The position numbers were made by a program, and so were the translations under genes. The notes under the pieces were generated by a model. It did not search any database and was not told the origin of the DNA. It was given only the letters and a program-made list of their open reading frames with translations. From Blastobasis lacticolella (Eukaryota; Arthropoda; Insecta; Lepidoptera; Blastobasidae), in the NCBI GenBank assembly GCA_905147135.1, contig LR990043.1:17981584-18045583 (forward strand): a stretch of 64,000 bases of DNA. The letters are read 5' to 3'. Position 1 is the stretch's first letter, and each line of letters begins with the position of its first letter. Shown piece after piece: positions 13,301 through 25,700 of the stretch.

Positions 13301-16300
13301 CCTACGATCACCACCAGTTAAGTGGCGCATGGCTACTCAATCACCGAGTTGTTTATAGAGGTTCTTGGAAAACCAATATATCGTTTGCGTCTCACGAAAC
13401 GCCTTCCGAGGTTTACACGAAAAAATTAAGCTTACCTGCGCTCCAGAGCCGAGGAATACAGCGAGCAGCATCCCACGACGCGGCGGCCTGAACACGTCAC
13501 CATGTACAAGCTTCCAGCCAAACTCCTCCTGGAATAACATTCACATGTACCACAACCCTATTAGTAAGGAAATTAGTTTCCTTTTGCAACGGCAGTCATT
13601 CATGGTGATAACAGGATTTACGAGAGTTGAAAGCAATGCAGATTTGTACAAGTCAATTTATGTATGGCAATTTATTTTATTTGTTTGTAGCCTAAATGTA
13701 GGTAGGTACTTATGTGAACAAATTTGGAAACTCAGGTGCAAACCTGCATAATAAATTAACTTTGTTTCCTTCGTTTTTTTAAATATACCACCTAGTTATG
13801 AGCCTTTTATAAAATGTAATGTAATATACCTATAGTAATGTAATTCACTTAATTCATACCTGAGCATCTTCCCCACTCTCCATCTGGTTGTATCTCGCGA
13901 TATCTTTGTGCAACGTCCTCAGCAATATCATGGCGACCATTCCACTAAGAAACAGGACAATGACCAAAGAGTTCAGAATGGAGAACCACTGTATGTTGGT
14001 CTGCGGTATCGACTCAAGTATGTAGTCCCATCTGGATGACCATTTGATGGTGTTGTTCTTCACGAACTTGACACTGTAAGTGTAGGTGATGGTGAACGTG
14101 TCGCCGGTAAGCGTTGCTGGGATCTCGAGCGGCGTGCGCAGGCTGCAGTCTCTACCGGTACTGGGGTGAGCGATACTGGCTGGGGTAACCTGCAATTTGT
14201 TTACAGTATTCATCATCACAGCCCGTAACAGTCCACTGCAGGACTTAGGGCCTCTCCCACGAAAGGGGAGGTTACTGCCATAATCTCCACGCTTGGCAGG
14301 CGGGTTGGAGATCTCAGTGTTTGAATATAACAATGGAAAACGCTGCTGCCCATTTTCCAGACTACGGAGACCCTTGATCTTTTGCCTCGAAAATATTAGT
14401 TGCCTTGTACGACATCCATGAGTGTAAGGGGTTTGTGCTATTCTACTCTGCCGGACACCACATGGCCACACGGTTTACAGTATTATTATTTTAATTCACT
14501 AGTAGAATATACAACAATGGACTGTAGTTCCGACATGTATTAGCCTTATCTATTTCAGTTACGGTTGTTCCTATCTAGAAGAATCACAGGATTGAAGCAT
14601 ATCAGCTTAGTTGCCACAGTGATAAAGCACATGCAATTCTGCAGGTTGGGCGACAGGTCTTTCAATCAGATGGGCTGTTCCCTCTTTTGTCAATGAGTAA
14701 ATGTAGACATTTGCATGTATATCTATTACGGAAGTAAGAAAGTGAACTGAAGATGCACAGGGGTATTAATCCTTTAAAGCTTAGAGGCTAAGGTAGGCCA
14801 GGGGTTTGTATTTTTGAACCATTGTTTGATTTACATGCAAATTAGTTACCTATCTCTTTTACACTTGTCACAACTTACCACATGTGTGAAAGAGATAGGT
14901 TCCTAATTTGCATTCATTCCAATTCAATAGGTGGAAAATTAATATGCCTTGTTATTGGTATAGTTTCTTTCATGCATGCTGGGTCAATAGGGACCAATAT
15001 AGTCTAGGTAGATTCTTGATACAGGTACGTTGCCTTGACCGACCACGGAGACCTATTGTTTACTAGAAGTCTAGGTTACCTTTGCAGAGATAATTCTGCC
15101 ACCATCATCACCGAACGCAGCACCCCACTCTTCTGAGCTGCCGCTGTGGTATGTGATCTCCAGATCCACATGGTTAAACAAGTAATAAGCTCCCACTTGG
15201 TTTGGGTTCACATGTGGCACAATGGGCGAGCATGTTTCCTGTATGGAAATAGATAAGAGATAAGCGAAAACAAGGTTTAAAAATTTTAGACATGTACTTA
15301 TATAACCGGTACAGGACCGGCTTTTCTGCAGTTTACTTAGCTATGCATGCACTTTCAAAGATTTTATTGGAACAATGTTACAGATTTTGTTTAACATTTT
15401 AGATTAGGATAGCATTCTGTGATATCACAAAGATCTTATTGGATCATTACTACAGGCTTTTAATGTATACAGCATTATCAATTAAAAGCCTGTACAATGT
15501 TGTGTGTTTGGTTAATATTAGATTGGTATAGCCATCTGTGATATCAGATATCATCTGTCAGTAGAAATTTTTAAACCCTAGAAGATGTCTGTGTTCAAAC
15601 ACAATGGGATGTTGAATATGACAGTGGTTTGCAGTGAAATATGTGTCTAAATCTCACTTACCAAGTCCTTGCGCACTTGACAGCCCATCGGGAAGCCTGT
15701 GCTACAGTATGTCTTAGCACCGCCATCTACTAAGTAACACCATGTCACAGGCATGTTATCCAATATCCAATGGTGCTGGTAGTATAGAGCCATACCCATT
15801 TTCAGCAGATTGAGTTTCTTATTTGTCTCAGGATTTGAGGCTGGATAATGCTTTTTACAAGCTTCAGCACAGTTTACATCCTGGAGGAACAATATTTTGT
15901 AAGGGCTTGGCCTTATCCGTTCTCCGAACACCACCTGGCCAAGATTTTCAACGGGTGATTGTGTCTCATCTGTCATACAGAAATCAAAGTGGTGATACTC
16001 AAAGGGTATAACTGACTCATCTGTATTCAGTCTGTTGACGTAGAGTGGCACAACATTCTGAAAAAAAGAAAAATAAAGAATTTATTGAGTAGCCAGGTGC
16101 ATACAACTCATCAGTTTTTTTGTCTGCCAGTGATAATAATTAGTGGGGATATTGCATTTGTAATTACTACAAAATTGTAGATCTACTTAGTTCATAGGTA
16201 CATATTGTGTACATGCATTTTAACTCATTTTACACAAAATAAAGTTATCGCGATTTACACGGATTTTATGTTCAATTTAATTGGTAGGTAGTATATCAAC

Positions 16301-16538
16301 GCTAGCACACATTTGGAGTAACTACACATGGTTGTTACTATGTTGGACATGTCTTATAGGAAAAGCAATGGGGCGGAGACACGTCTACTGTTAGAATTTT
16401 GCACTGACAAACCTTGCATGGCTTTGTAGAATCATCGTTTGTTTTGCAGTAATTCACAGGCGCCAAGCCGGGTAAATAAAATGCTCTAATCGGCGTCAGA
16501 AATAATAATGCGCAAGCCGCAAACATTGGCAATGCCAT
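7400..16538 (-). CDS. TM9SF2: Transmembrane 9 superfamily member 2
   Basis: Nonaspanin of the Golgi/endosome membrane, involved in sorting of membrane proteins and, in vertebrates, in glycosylation control. Coding exons on the minus strand, in order: 16413-16538, 15662-16057, 15080-15238, 13860-14189, 13436-13528, 11353-11558, 10479-10638, 8674-8835, 7400-7741. They sum to 1974 bases, 657 residues plus TAG, close to the human protein of about 660. A signal peptide ([13 protein letters not shown]) precedes the conserved mature start [12 protein letters not shown]. The luminal domain carries [12 protein letters not shown] and NMPVTWCY. The first membrane helix is at about residues 297-318, with eight more in the C-terminal half. 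The protein ends SVVKVD, a KxD-type Golgi retention signal of this family. An upstream in-frame CTG/Met-free extension is ignored; the ATG at 16538 directly starts the signal peptide. Introns hold several repeat insertions, but all splice sites are intact. Confidence 0.96.
8152..8510 (+). repeat. tRNA-derived SINE (type S), near full length
   Basis: Lies in a TM9SF2 intron. The head has an A-box-like TGGCCGAACGGTTAGAG and a B box GGGTTCGAATCCC. The body contains CACATTCAGGCGACTGGATG and GGCAGTCGCTCCACTG, and it ends in a GATGATGATG run. Related partial copies lie at 19237-19335, 22823-23010, 49640-49860 and, reversed, 58746-58870. The acceptor stem does not pair properly, so this is not a working tRNA. 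Confidence 0.8.
9245..9325 (+). repeat. LINE 3'-end fragment
   Basis: Short copy of the family seen better at 17830-18066. It contains GTCCATGGGCGGCGGTGATTAC and then TTACCATCAGGTGA before an A-rich tail. It lies inside a TM9SF2 intron. Confidence 0.6.
10205..10335 (+). pseudogene. RTE-like LINE ORF C-terminal remnant
   Basis: One frame reads [17 protein letters not shown] and continues to AQDQPL. This resembles the conserved end of endonuclease/reverse transcriptases common in moths (RRSVGRPxTRWxDDLVK ... AQDRxLWRSL). It is truncated on both sides and lies in a TM9SF2 intron just beyond an exon donor. Confidence 0.6.
12305..12420 (-). repeat. LINE 3'-end fragment
   Basis: Reverse-strand copy of the dispersed LINE tail (GGTGGCAAACAAGCTTACGG and CCTGATGGTAAGCAGTCACC on the plus strand) in the TM9SF2 intron after exon 5. 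Confidence 0.6.
14211..14466 (-). repeat. Dispersed repeat with TGATGA tail, copy 1
   Basis: Read on the minus strand, the element starts at CCATGTGGTGTCCGGCAG and ends in GGACTGTTACGGGCTGTGATG. Other copies: 19337-19592, 28059-28316, 49500-49634 (opposite strand) and 57164-57320. It is a non-coding, SINE-like lepidopteran repeat. It sits 20 bases from a TM9SF2 exon acceptor without damaging it. Confidence 0.75.
14835..14912. repeat. Imperfect inverted repeat in a TM9SF2 intron
   Basis: Left arm ATGCAAATTAGTTACCTATC continuing to TTTTACAC; right arm GTGTGAAAGAGATAGGTTCC continuing to TTTGCAT. The arms are about 30 bases with two or three mismatches, and the loop is about 18 bases. Confidence 0.75.
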
Positions 16539-17339
16539 CGTATGAAGCTTATCTAATTTTAACTGTTTATTCTTCACAAAACTATCATAAGCTGAAAAAC
16601 TTAGCAAATGAAGTCCACATAATCAAATTCGAAAGCAAAAACCACACAAATTCCCAGAAGTTTATAAAAAATTATCAAGGAATTTTCAATAATCTTCTGT
16701 CGCATTGAGAAACGTCACCACACTTTTTTTTTCGTTTGTATTATTCGGCAGACTAGGGTTTTGCAATCATACAGCCTAGTCTTTAGTTACATATTTTGTC
16801 TATGATTATTTGCAAATGTTGCTATTTACTAACGACTTCTATATATGGGCCGGTTCATTGTACAAATGCAATGACGCCACTTCATTGGAGCTAAAACTCA
16901 AATGGAGCACCAACGTCGTCTCAGTGACGTTTTGGCCATGTATGCGAATGGTCGTTACTTTACAATCTAAGATTGCCGAATTCCGATTAACTTTTTTGGC
17001 CTTTTGGTTCATAAAACCGTAGGTGATTATGAGTCGGGGCTGAGGGGGGGGGGCAATTGCACCTATTGCCCACCTCCCTGAATCCACGCCTGAACCCAGA
17101 ACGGACTAATATTGCTATACAACGACGTATTACACATACCTATTAGAATGGTTACCACTGTTCATACAATTTCTTGTACGCGTTAACGATGTTATGATGT
17201 TATAATATGTTATGAAAACAACAAACTTATACTTAGATATGGCTCAGAAGCTCAAAGGATATGTGGTTCTCCAATAGGGTGTTATAGCTTTTCTTGAAGT
17301 TCTGCCCTACGAATATGGCGTTTTGCTTTCAGCTTCTGA

Positions 17340-17480
17340 AGGGCTTTAGGTGTCGGATGCGATTCCATCATCATCCAGTGCCTTGTTGTTCATAAGATGT
17401 TTAAGACCCATCTTAATCTCATGCATAGGTACTGACGCCCGTAATGCTGGGTTAATTTGGCTCTGAGGTCTATTGTCAGA
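17340..17480 (-). pseudogene. LINE reverse transcriptase fossil
   Basis: The reading frame gives IKMGLKHLMNNKALDDDGIAS, which resembles the N-terminal reverse-transcriptase block (KALKxMKNxKAxGPDGI) of non-LTR elements. Stops follow at once. It is a short degenerate fragment. Confidence 0.45.
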
Positions 17481-17829
17481 TAGTTGTGTAAATAAAAACC
17501 CAGAACTAACGTTTATTACTCGACCATGATCAGCAGGTAGACGTCCGCCAACTCCGTGATTTGGCATATATGAGCATATAACTTTTTGACCTCCCTGGTA
17601 ACCTCTGACTTGGACAAGACAATGTCACCTGATTCAATCTTCAGCCTCGTTAATTGGCTTTGCCCAATCAATCCCTCGCGAACACCTCGCAGCAAACAGT
17701 TTGTATTGCCATGATTAGTGTTCTGAGGAACTTTTTCATCTGGTGCCCACAGCACAATTCTGTCATCATCACGCTCGTTGTGGGCTGGGTTACTCATTCC
17801 CACTACGTAGACCGTCTGTTGGTCACAAC

Positions 17830-18066
17830 CCGAAGATTCGAAAGAACGTTTCTTGCTCGTACGATTCGTATGTCGATTAAATTCCCAGCCACAAAGTTTA
17901 TTTTTGATTATGACATGAGATTGTTCAAGAGGCATATTAGAGGTATATTTAGAGGCGGGCAACGCATTGGTAGCTCCTCTGATGTTGCTGGTGTCCATAG
18001 GCGGCGGTGACCACTTTCCATCAGGTGTCCCACTAGTCTGTTTGTCTGACGTACAACAAAAAAAAG
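17830..18066 (+). repeat. LINE 3' end, 5'-truncated copy
   Basis: The plus frame reads ERTFLARTIR, then FDYDMRLFKRHI, then SSSDVAGVHRRR. This matches the C-terminal end typical of jockey/CR1-like elements (FxxxYDLxxFKxxVxxxLL). A second, clearer copy is at 23066-23285. The GTTTGTCTGACGTACAACAAAA tail marks the 3' end. Shorter copies are at 9245, 12305, 24488, 24735, 34210, 50725 and 59095. Confidence 0.7.
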
Positions 18067-19236
18067 GTAGGTTACTAAGTATGTCGCGTCAGTAATAAAG
18101 ATTGAGCTGCTGGTAAGTGCACCTATGCGTCAGCTGAAGCCTGCAACCCCGTTTCTTATCGATTTACTATTAGTGTAAAAGTCCGGATGGAGAGTTTCTG
18201 TAGTAAGCCCACGGGCCTAAAAACATTACTTATATAAGTAATTGTCCTTAATGGTCAATGAACTGTATATCGTTCCTTATGGTCGGGACTCCGGGACTCA
18301 ACAAGTCCACTTGTTATGTGAGGGCTTCTTGAAGAAAGAGTTCATCATAAAAAGTTTACCCTTTGCCAAAAAGTTGAACAACCGCTAGCCACTTTGTTTG
18401 CGCTGCCCCTTATTGCCCCACTCTCAACTCGTCGTCACTCGGTATGACAAGCCTTGCCTTGAAATCGCACTCACAATATATGGCTCTTCAGATATCCGTA
18501 TACATTATCTCTACCCCTATCTGAATCACCTTCAGCGAATACCTACCGCTTATGATTGTTAGAATGAAGTAGGTACGCAACCCTGGCCTAACGACTCTCG
18601 ATTGACACGATGTTATTACGTAGGGGACTTTGGGACAGTTGATTGGCATCCCTTTAATAGAATAGGATATTATAAATAAGTACCGTAAGGATGTTTGTTT
18701 GAATGTTTGCAACTCGTTCACGCAAAAACTAGTAGTAGTAGCATAAAGAATCGAATGGCACTTACAGGAACGTGTCTTACAGGAAAGCTAGTGCCGGTGC
18801 GGGCAAAACAGAAACAAGTAGGTAGGTAAGTATTTTTAGGGCCTCCGTAGAACAGAAATAGGGCAGTGCCGGCAGATTTCTATCGGGTATTTTCAACACT
18901 GTTGTCCATGGAATAACCTACTCTCTAAATAGAGCTGTGAAGATGTTCTGATGGCCGATTAAAAAGAGAAATGGTTCGAAAATTGTAATAGATGGTATTT
19001 AGTATAAGTAAACGATTCTCTAAAATGAATCAAAACGAGACCTTTAAATGTATGAAAAAGTATAGTTTTAGCACTTTTTATCGGAAAGAGTACCTAAAAC
19101 TAGAAAAAAATCTTATAACGCAGTTCACGAAATATAATTTCGAATATATAAAACGATTGAGAATCCGGTTGAACAACGCCATCTGGCGAGTCTTGCTGAA
19201 CTACACTTTTTACTTTTTAAGCTGTCAGTAAAACGC

Positions 19237-19592
19237 CCATTACTGATCTGCCAATAAACCTGGATCATGGTGAAGGCGGACCCCGGGCCCACGCGCGCGA
19301 GAACACTACTTGGATACCGATGCCAAGATGATTATCATCATCATCATCACAGCCCATAACAGTCCATTGCAGGACTTATAGCTTCTCCCACGAAAGGGGA
19401 GCTTATTGCCACAATCTCCACGCTTGGCAGGCGGGTTGGAGATCGCAGTGTTATAAATATAACAATGAAAAAAGCTGCTGCCCATCTCCAGCCTTAGGAG
19501 CCTCTAGAAGTTTTGACTCGAAAACATTAGTCACCTTGTAAGACACCCACGAGTGTAAGGGTTTGTGTTATACTCTGCCGGACATCCCATGG
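19237..19592 (+). repeat. SINE-S 3' piece followed by TGATGA-tail repeat copy 2
   Basis: Bases 19237-19335 match the SINE-S end (CTGGATCATGGTGAAGGCGG). They are followed directly, tail to tail at ATCATCATCATC, by a reverse-strand copy of the repeat seen at 14211-14466. Confidence 0.7.
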
Positions 19593-19728
19593 CCAAGATG
19601 ATTTCTTTACATAGTAGGTAGGTCTAGGTACTTCTATAGATAAGTAATTCGATCAAATAAAAAATAAAAAGCACATATAAAATCATTTTGTTATTTTCGC
19701 TTACAAATCTTAATTATCGTAGTACTTA

Positions 19729-19734
19729 TTTATT
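19729..19734 (-). other. Polyadenylation signal of carboxypeptidase A
   Basis: AATAAA on the minus strand, 30 bases beyond the stop codon at 19764. Confidence 0.6.
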
Positions 19735-19763
19735 TAAGACAATCCCTAAAATCAGGAGACCAA

Positions 19764-22700
19764 TCAATGTTTGAGCGGCAGTTGTCGGCGTCGTGGCGCG
19801 TTTTTTTCCACGTCTACAAGAGCACCGGTGTCTTTGTCCAGTGGAATTCCTCGTGCGAACGCCGAGATGAGGCCCAGAGAGGCCGCTGGCTTGTCAGCTG
19901 GCACCATGTGGCCGGCACCTCTGATCATCACCTCTGTGAGCTTGCCGGCAGTTTTGTAGTACCTGGTGGATTAATGACAGTTGTAAAGTTGTCTTTCCAG
20001 GGGCATCATAGTTAAGTACCTATACTCAGGTTTGCGAGTGAGGGTGTTAGCTGCCGTTGAGCTGCTATTGCGATCCAATTATAATTCAATCGAGTCGAGT
20101 AAACTACCAGACTCGAGGCCCAGATCAGGTAACCACTACCTAAGTATCGCGACCGGTAGAAATAGCAATTTTCTTTTTCTGCTTTCTTTTTTTACAAGCG
20201 GCAACTTGAGCGAGATCCAAATCGATATACGTGGTCAATGCAGATTTGTGCAGCTGTAAGACCTCTCGGTATAGAGTATAGTATTCTGTATGTAAGACCT
20301 GGCTCGTTGTACAGGTGTACGGGGCGTCCCCCCCTCCATTTCATATCGCAACTCATACCTCAATTGCCATGTCGACCTGTCGCGCCGCGTATATTATTAG
20401 CATAATTGTTATTTTAGTTGACGAGCGTGCGTGAATACGTACAATAATAATTATTGTATCATTAACATAAGGACATAACGATCATATTACGAGGACTCTA
20501 AATACCACGACACGTATTACTCTATAGTAAATAATAATATTATTTTAGTTCTAGAAAATTCCGCAAACAATTAAATATAAATCGCTTACCCCGCCACATT
20601 TCCGTCATGATACCAAGGTTGTCTCTTTGCTTGCTTGAACTCGGTTGTGCCAGAAAACATTAGTGAATTGTATGAATTTACAGATGGATGGTAAGCGACG
20701 ATGATATCCAGGTGGCCACTGAAATGTAATTGAAAAAAGTAAGTTCTACAGGTTATGTTATAGGGGCTTAGGTAGGAACCTATCTATATATACAGTAGGT
20801 GTGGGGTAGGTTAGGAGTAGGTGAAGTTTAGGGTAGTGTAGGGGTAGAACAACACGCGAATGAAGTCGCGCCGGCCCAACCAGTTCAATATGTAATATAA
20901 AAAATGATTTAATCTAAAAATTCAGAACAAACTACAGACCATTCAAAGTAAATAAGGTTTACAATCACTTCTGATAGACAAATATCTGTAAAAGGCTATA
21001 AATATGTCGTTGCTCAATATGAAAGGTTGCCGTCTCGTCTGATCTCTCTCGACTTGCGGCAGAAATAAGCGACTTACTTGTACAACATCACTCTGTAATT
21101 CTCGAGCAGCTCCTCCAACCAATTCTTGGCGGTTCTCATGAAATCGGGCACAAGTTTCCTGTACACCACTCCAATGTTGGTGAAATTGGTGCCTCCAACG
21201 TGCAACGCCTTCCGGACCTCGTCGCGTTGTATGTAGTCCATGTACGCGCCATCGAGACTGATGTCGTCGTCCAAGTAGTTGTACAAGTTGGACAGATGGG
21301 ACTCCGTCAGGAACAGTTGCAGGAGGTAGTTGTAGTACTGGAAAGTAAGGTGATGTCATCAACAGTTGTTCAAGACCAAATTGAGCTTTTCGGAACTATT
21401 TTTAAATGGTTGTCTGAATATCGCTCACATCGCCTAGTTACTGTTGGACAACCTCATCTACTTTACCTACTCATTGGATCCACGCTTGGATTTAATTTGA
21501 AATTGTATTGTTGAAAAAAATTGGCACCCCGTGACGGAATTAACTCCACTCTAAAACACAATTTGCCTGTACTATTACATATCTAACTTAGGAGGTGGTG
21601 TCATTGGTGGTGCCTTAAACTCTTATGCTCTCCAGATTATGCATTTTGCATTTCAGTTATTCCCTTTAGCACTGTATACCGGGGTATAAAGTTGAAATTT
21701 TCTTCCCAGTAGGTGTGGTACAGTTGATATCCAACTAGCCACTTCCGCTTCTAAGGACGACTGGGAAACATTTTCTCAGTTGTCATCCGGGATGACAATT
21801 CGTTAGCAGAATTTAGGGGTACGGAAGTACGTAAGAGGGCTTATTCTTACAGCGTAAGCCTTCAGCATTTCCCCTTCGTTGATGAACTGGGTGACGGCTG
21901 CCTCGATGTGGTTCATGGAGTCGGCCACCTTGTCGTCCACCAGCCCGGCCTCGCGGACAAAGTGGCTGTAACGCTGAAGAGTCAGCGGGTCGGTGAATCC
22001 GTTGCCGATGGCCAAACCCTGGAAACATTGAATACAGTAGGTAAGTCTATGCCTGGAGCTGCTGGTGTTATGTTGTGTGACTTCAGACTTAAAATAAGAA
22101 TGGTTATACGTACACTAGTTATTTCTGGCTACGCTAAGGAATCGCCATAAAGTAGGTACTTAGTCGGACATAAGATTATTTATTTTAAAACTAGTTTTTA
22201 TAAAGAAGATGGTACCTTTGTTTCTTTAAAATCGGACTAGAAGTTTGGAAGGTATTTGAGTATTATCTCAGGTATGTAGAGTTATGTTGTTAGGATTAGG
22301 ATTTCGTTTCATATCTATGATTTAGACGTTTGTAAAAAAGCTACGAGTTAGGTAGGTTAGGTTGGGTTGATGTCGTAAGACCCGAAAACAAATACGGTTC
22401 CATGAAGACGTAGATACGCACACCTAACTACGCCACGTACCTTACCTCCATCAATTTGACGGTAAATAATGCACATCAGCAGGTCAGCCTCGTAGCGTCT
22501 CGTAGGTCACCTACACAAGTGAAAGGCTTCGTCTCTATCGCACGCTTGTAGCCGAAACTAGAAGTTGTTTTGCAATAGATCCGCATACCTGAAGGTTAAT
22601 AGGCTCATCCTCAGTCCTCTGCCAGAGTATCTGCACTCCGAGGGACGGTATGTGCTTCCCGGCGTACGACTCCCCGGCAACGGTAAGGGGGGCTTTGCGG

Positions 22701-25700
22701 AGCTCCGGAAATATGGTCAGGAACTGCTGCAGAGCCGCGTACAGGTTCTCGCCAATCTAGTAAAAATGACAATGATCTACTTCAATGTCTAGGTATTTGT
22801 TAAGTACGTAAAGTGGTAGGTCAGTGAACACTAACCGATGCTCTTGCAGTGAGGAAAAACATCGTGTTGAAATCTGTACATTCAGGCGACTGAATGTGTA
22901 ACTATGTACCCAATCTGATTAGGTTAACAGGGTGACGGAGATCATGGCAGTCGCTCCACTGGAATTACCTGAGTTGCCAAGTCCTGAAATGTAGTCATGG
23001 CGAAACCGAGAGCTTAATCCCGAGCAGTGCCTGTTGCTGTATAAGGCACAGGTGCGGCCACATATGGAGTATTGTTCAAATGAACGTTTCTTGCTCGTAC
23101 TACTCGGACGTGGAATAAGCTCACAGCCACAGTATTTCTTTTGACTATGACATATAATCCTTCAAGAGGTATATTAGAGGTCTCCTTAGAGGCAAACAAC
23201 ACATTGGTAGCGCCTCTGGTGTTGCTGATGTCCATAGGCTGCGGGGACCACATTCCATGAGGTGGCCCGCACGCAAATGGTATAGGTAGGAGAGCCTGCA
23301 GTGTTGGTGGTATGGTTGTGTTAATAAGTAGGTTACCGTGGTCTGGTTGGTGGCGTAGCCGCGGTCGTCGTCGGTGAAGCTGTACCCGGTGCCCACCGGG
23401 TTGTCGATGAACAACAGCGAGTGGTTCTTGCCCCACGAGTATTTGATTTCTGGAAAATAATTGTATCATTATTTATTTTATCTACACTCATAGCGTAATG
23501 TTCCAATTACATATTCGAAAACAGTCGTTTAAGGGTAGACTTTTTTCACGCCAGACTATACAATTTTAAAAAATTAATTTTGATACAGCATTTCCCATAC
23601 TATTTTCATTACAGCTGTATCGTAAAATAACTTTTTAATCATTAAGCAACACTTTTATTTTTTAATTTCTGTCGGGCGCCGGGACACGGCGTAATGTAGG
23701 CTGAATACTTAGATGTCTTTAACAAATTACTAGATAAACCGACACTCATGTTTTAATACCCCCTTTTATATGACAGTTGCATAAACTACTATATTATACG
23801 CACGCGTCGGCGTTAGGTAAATGCACATCGGCTATTTTTTTTGTAGCATGTTCTTAATCGCAATATGACAAAAGCAGAATATGTAAAAAGATAACTTGAC
23901 TAATTTGTGCCTCAATCAGAACATGGCAGCCATCTAAAAACCCGTCCGGCTGCGTAGAGCTTCATCTCTGATGACTGACTGATTTGAAAGTAAATTACAA
24001 AGTCGAAACCAGCTGATGTGCATTATTACCGCCGACTGCTTCAGATTAGCCGCATGATGCCCATTGCTGGACAAGCCTTCCACCGTTCGACTAGCTGTCT
24101 AGAGGGTGTGTCTTGTTCGAAATGGCGTGGTACACGGGCGTAATAATTTAAAATGTTACCTTCCAAAGTGAAATCTTCCGTGACAACGAAAGGCCCTATT
24201 TCGGTGAAGAGCCCGTACAGGGACGACGCGCCGGGCCCGCCCTGCAGCCAGAGGATCCAAGGGGTCTCCTCCACTGGCTTGTCGGTCACTGGGAAATACC
24301 AGAACCAGAGGTTCGAGTTGTATTTCTTGTTTACCTGTAAACAGATGTCATATTCTATTAATTAGTACTGCCTATTGTAAGAAATAAAGAAGAATCACAA
24401 TAATTATTAATCGTTGTTGTTTTGAAAACAAAAAAGCCAAATCTAGATAGATATTTTCGGTTAGGTGCTGGCACCGCATCCGCTCTCTTTAGGTTGTAGA
24501 TGTCCTGGACGACGGTGGTCACTTACCACCACCACCTGATGGACCGTTAGCTGTTTGCCTACCGACCTATGACATAAAAAATTATGGAATACCGCAGGCA
24601 CATAGTTCATTTTAAATAAAACGTCATAGAGAAATAAACCTGTTCCAGTCGGTGAGTAAGGTCTCCTTAGTGCTTCATCGGGTGGGAAACCCTGGCTTTG
24701 GAAATAAATAGGCATACCATTTGAATATTTACGTAATATAACAACGTGCCCCGGGGATTTAGAGGTGGACAATGCATTCGTGATACCCTTGGTGTTACTA
24801 ATATCTATAGGCAACGGTTAAAATTTTCCATCAGGTGGCGCACTTGCCTGTTTATCTAACGTAAAACATATGTCTTCGACTAAATTTATATTTAGTGGTG
24901 GACGATTATCCGTTTGTACTCGTATATCAACAAATTATTTTTATTTTAACAAATTTCCAATTCAATTTTATTCTATTCAATATGAGTTTTATTTTCATTT
25001 ATTGACATTTTTGTATTTTTGTATTTTGTATCCAATAACGGACATTTAATTATTATTTGACAATTTGCATAAATTACCTGCCTCACTGGTATTGCTTGTA
25101 CATGCTTTGTATAAATTTACCTTAGTGTAATTTTATGTATTAATATTTTATTTTGACATTGTTCTCTATATTATTTCGATTTATTTATTATTTGATATTG
25201 CCTTCTTATATGAAAGCAATAATTCTAATATTATAATTTGACGATCTCTTTTATTGACCAAATGTAATCTATAATAAGAATATTATAATTATGTAAGAAC
25301 TTAAAAGAGAAATAAATAAATCTAAATCTAAATCTATCATTTTGGGGAGGTGTTTTTTCCAACACTGAATACCTATACCTTAATGACGACCATAATTCAA
25401 CTTACCGTCAAATATCCGGCATAGCTATCCATATCCGGCAATATGTACTCCGGGTCCACATATGCTGCTTCCCTTGCCTCACTCAGCTTGTTCTTCTCAA
25501 TGTAAGGAGTGAGAAGAAGGGGAGGGCTCTTCTCCGAGGTGGTTCTCCTCAGGCCAGAGCGGTAAGTTTTCTCCATGAAGGTGAGGAGCGGTTCAGGTGA
25601 CTCTAAGAGAGGGAGCTCGGGCAGGGGCGAGCGCTCCGTCGATAACGGCAGCGCTTGATGCACACATCTGTGATCGGGTTTGGCAAACGGTAATGACCAA

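Larger units (their letters stand above)
16539..19728. other. Intergenic region upstream of TM9SF2
   Basis: Contains the presumed TM9SF2 promoter and 5' UTR just above 16538. Beyond it lie LINE remnants (17340-18066), a SINE-S 3' piece (19237-19335) and a TGATGA-tail repeat (19337-19592). No intact gene is visible. I could not recognise a TATA box or initiator with confidence. Confidence 0.6.

Noticed and set aside
13865..14471. Upstream extension of TM9SF2 exon 4
   Set aside because: The frame runs into a TGATGA-tail repeat beyond the acceptor at 14189; only the part matching TM9SF2 is coding.
17516..17998. 160-codon frame on the minus strand
   Set aside because: It starts inside a LINE 3' end read antisense and shows no recognisable domain; no start context or splice partners.
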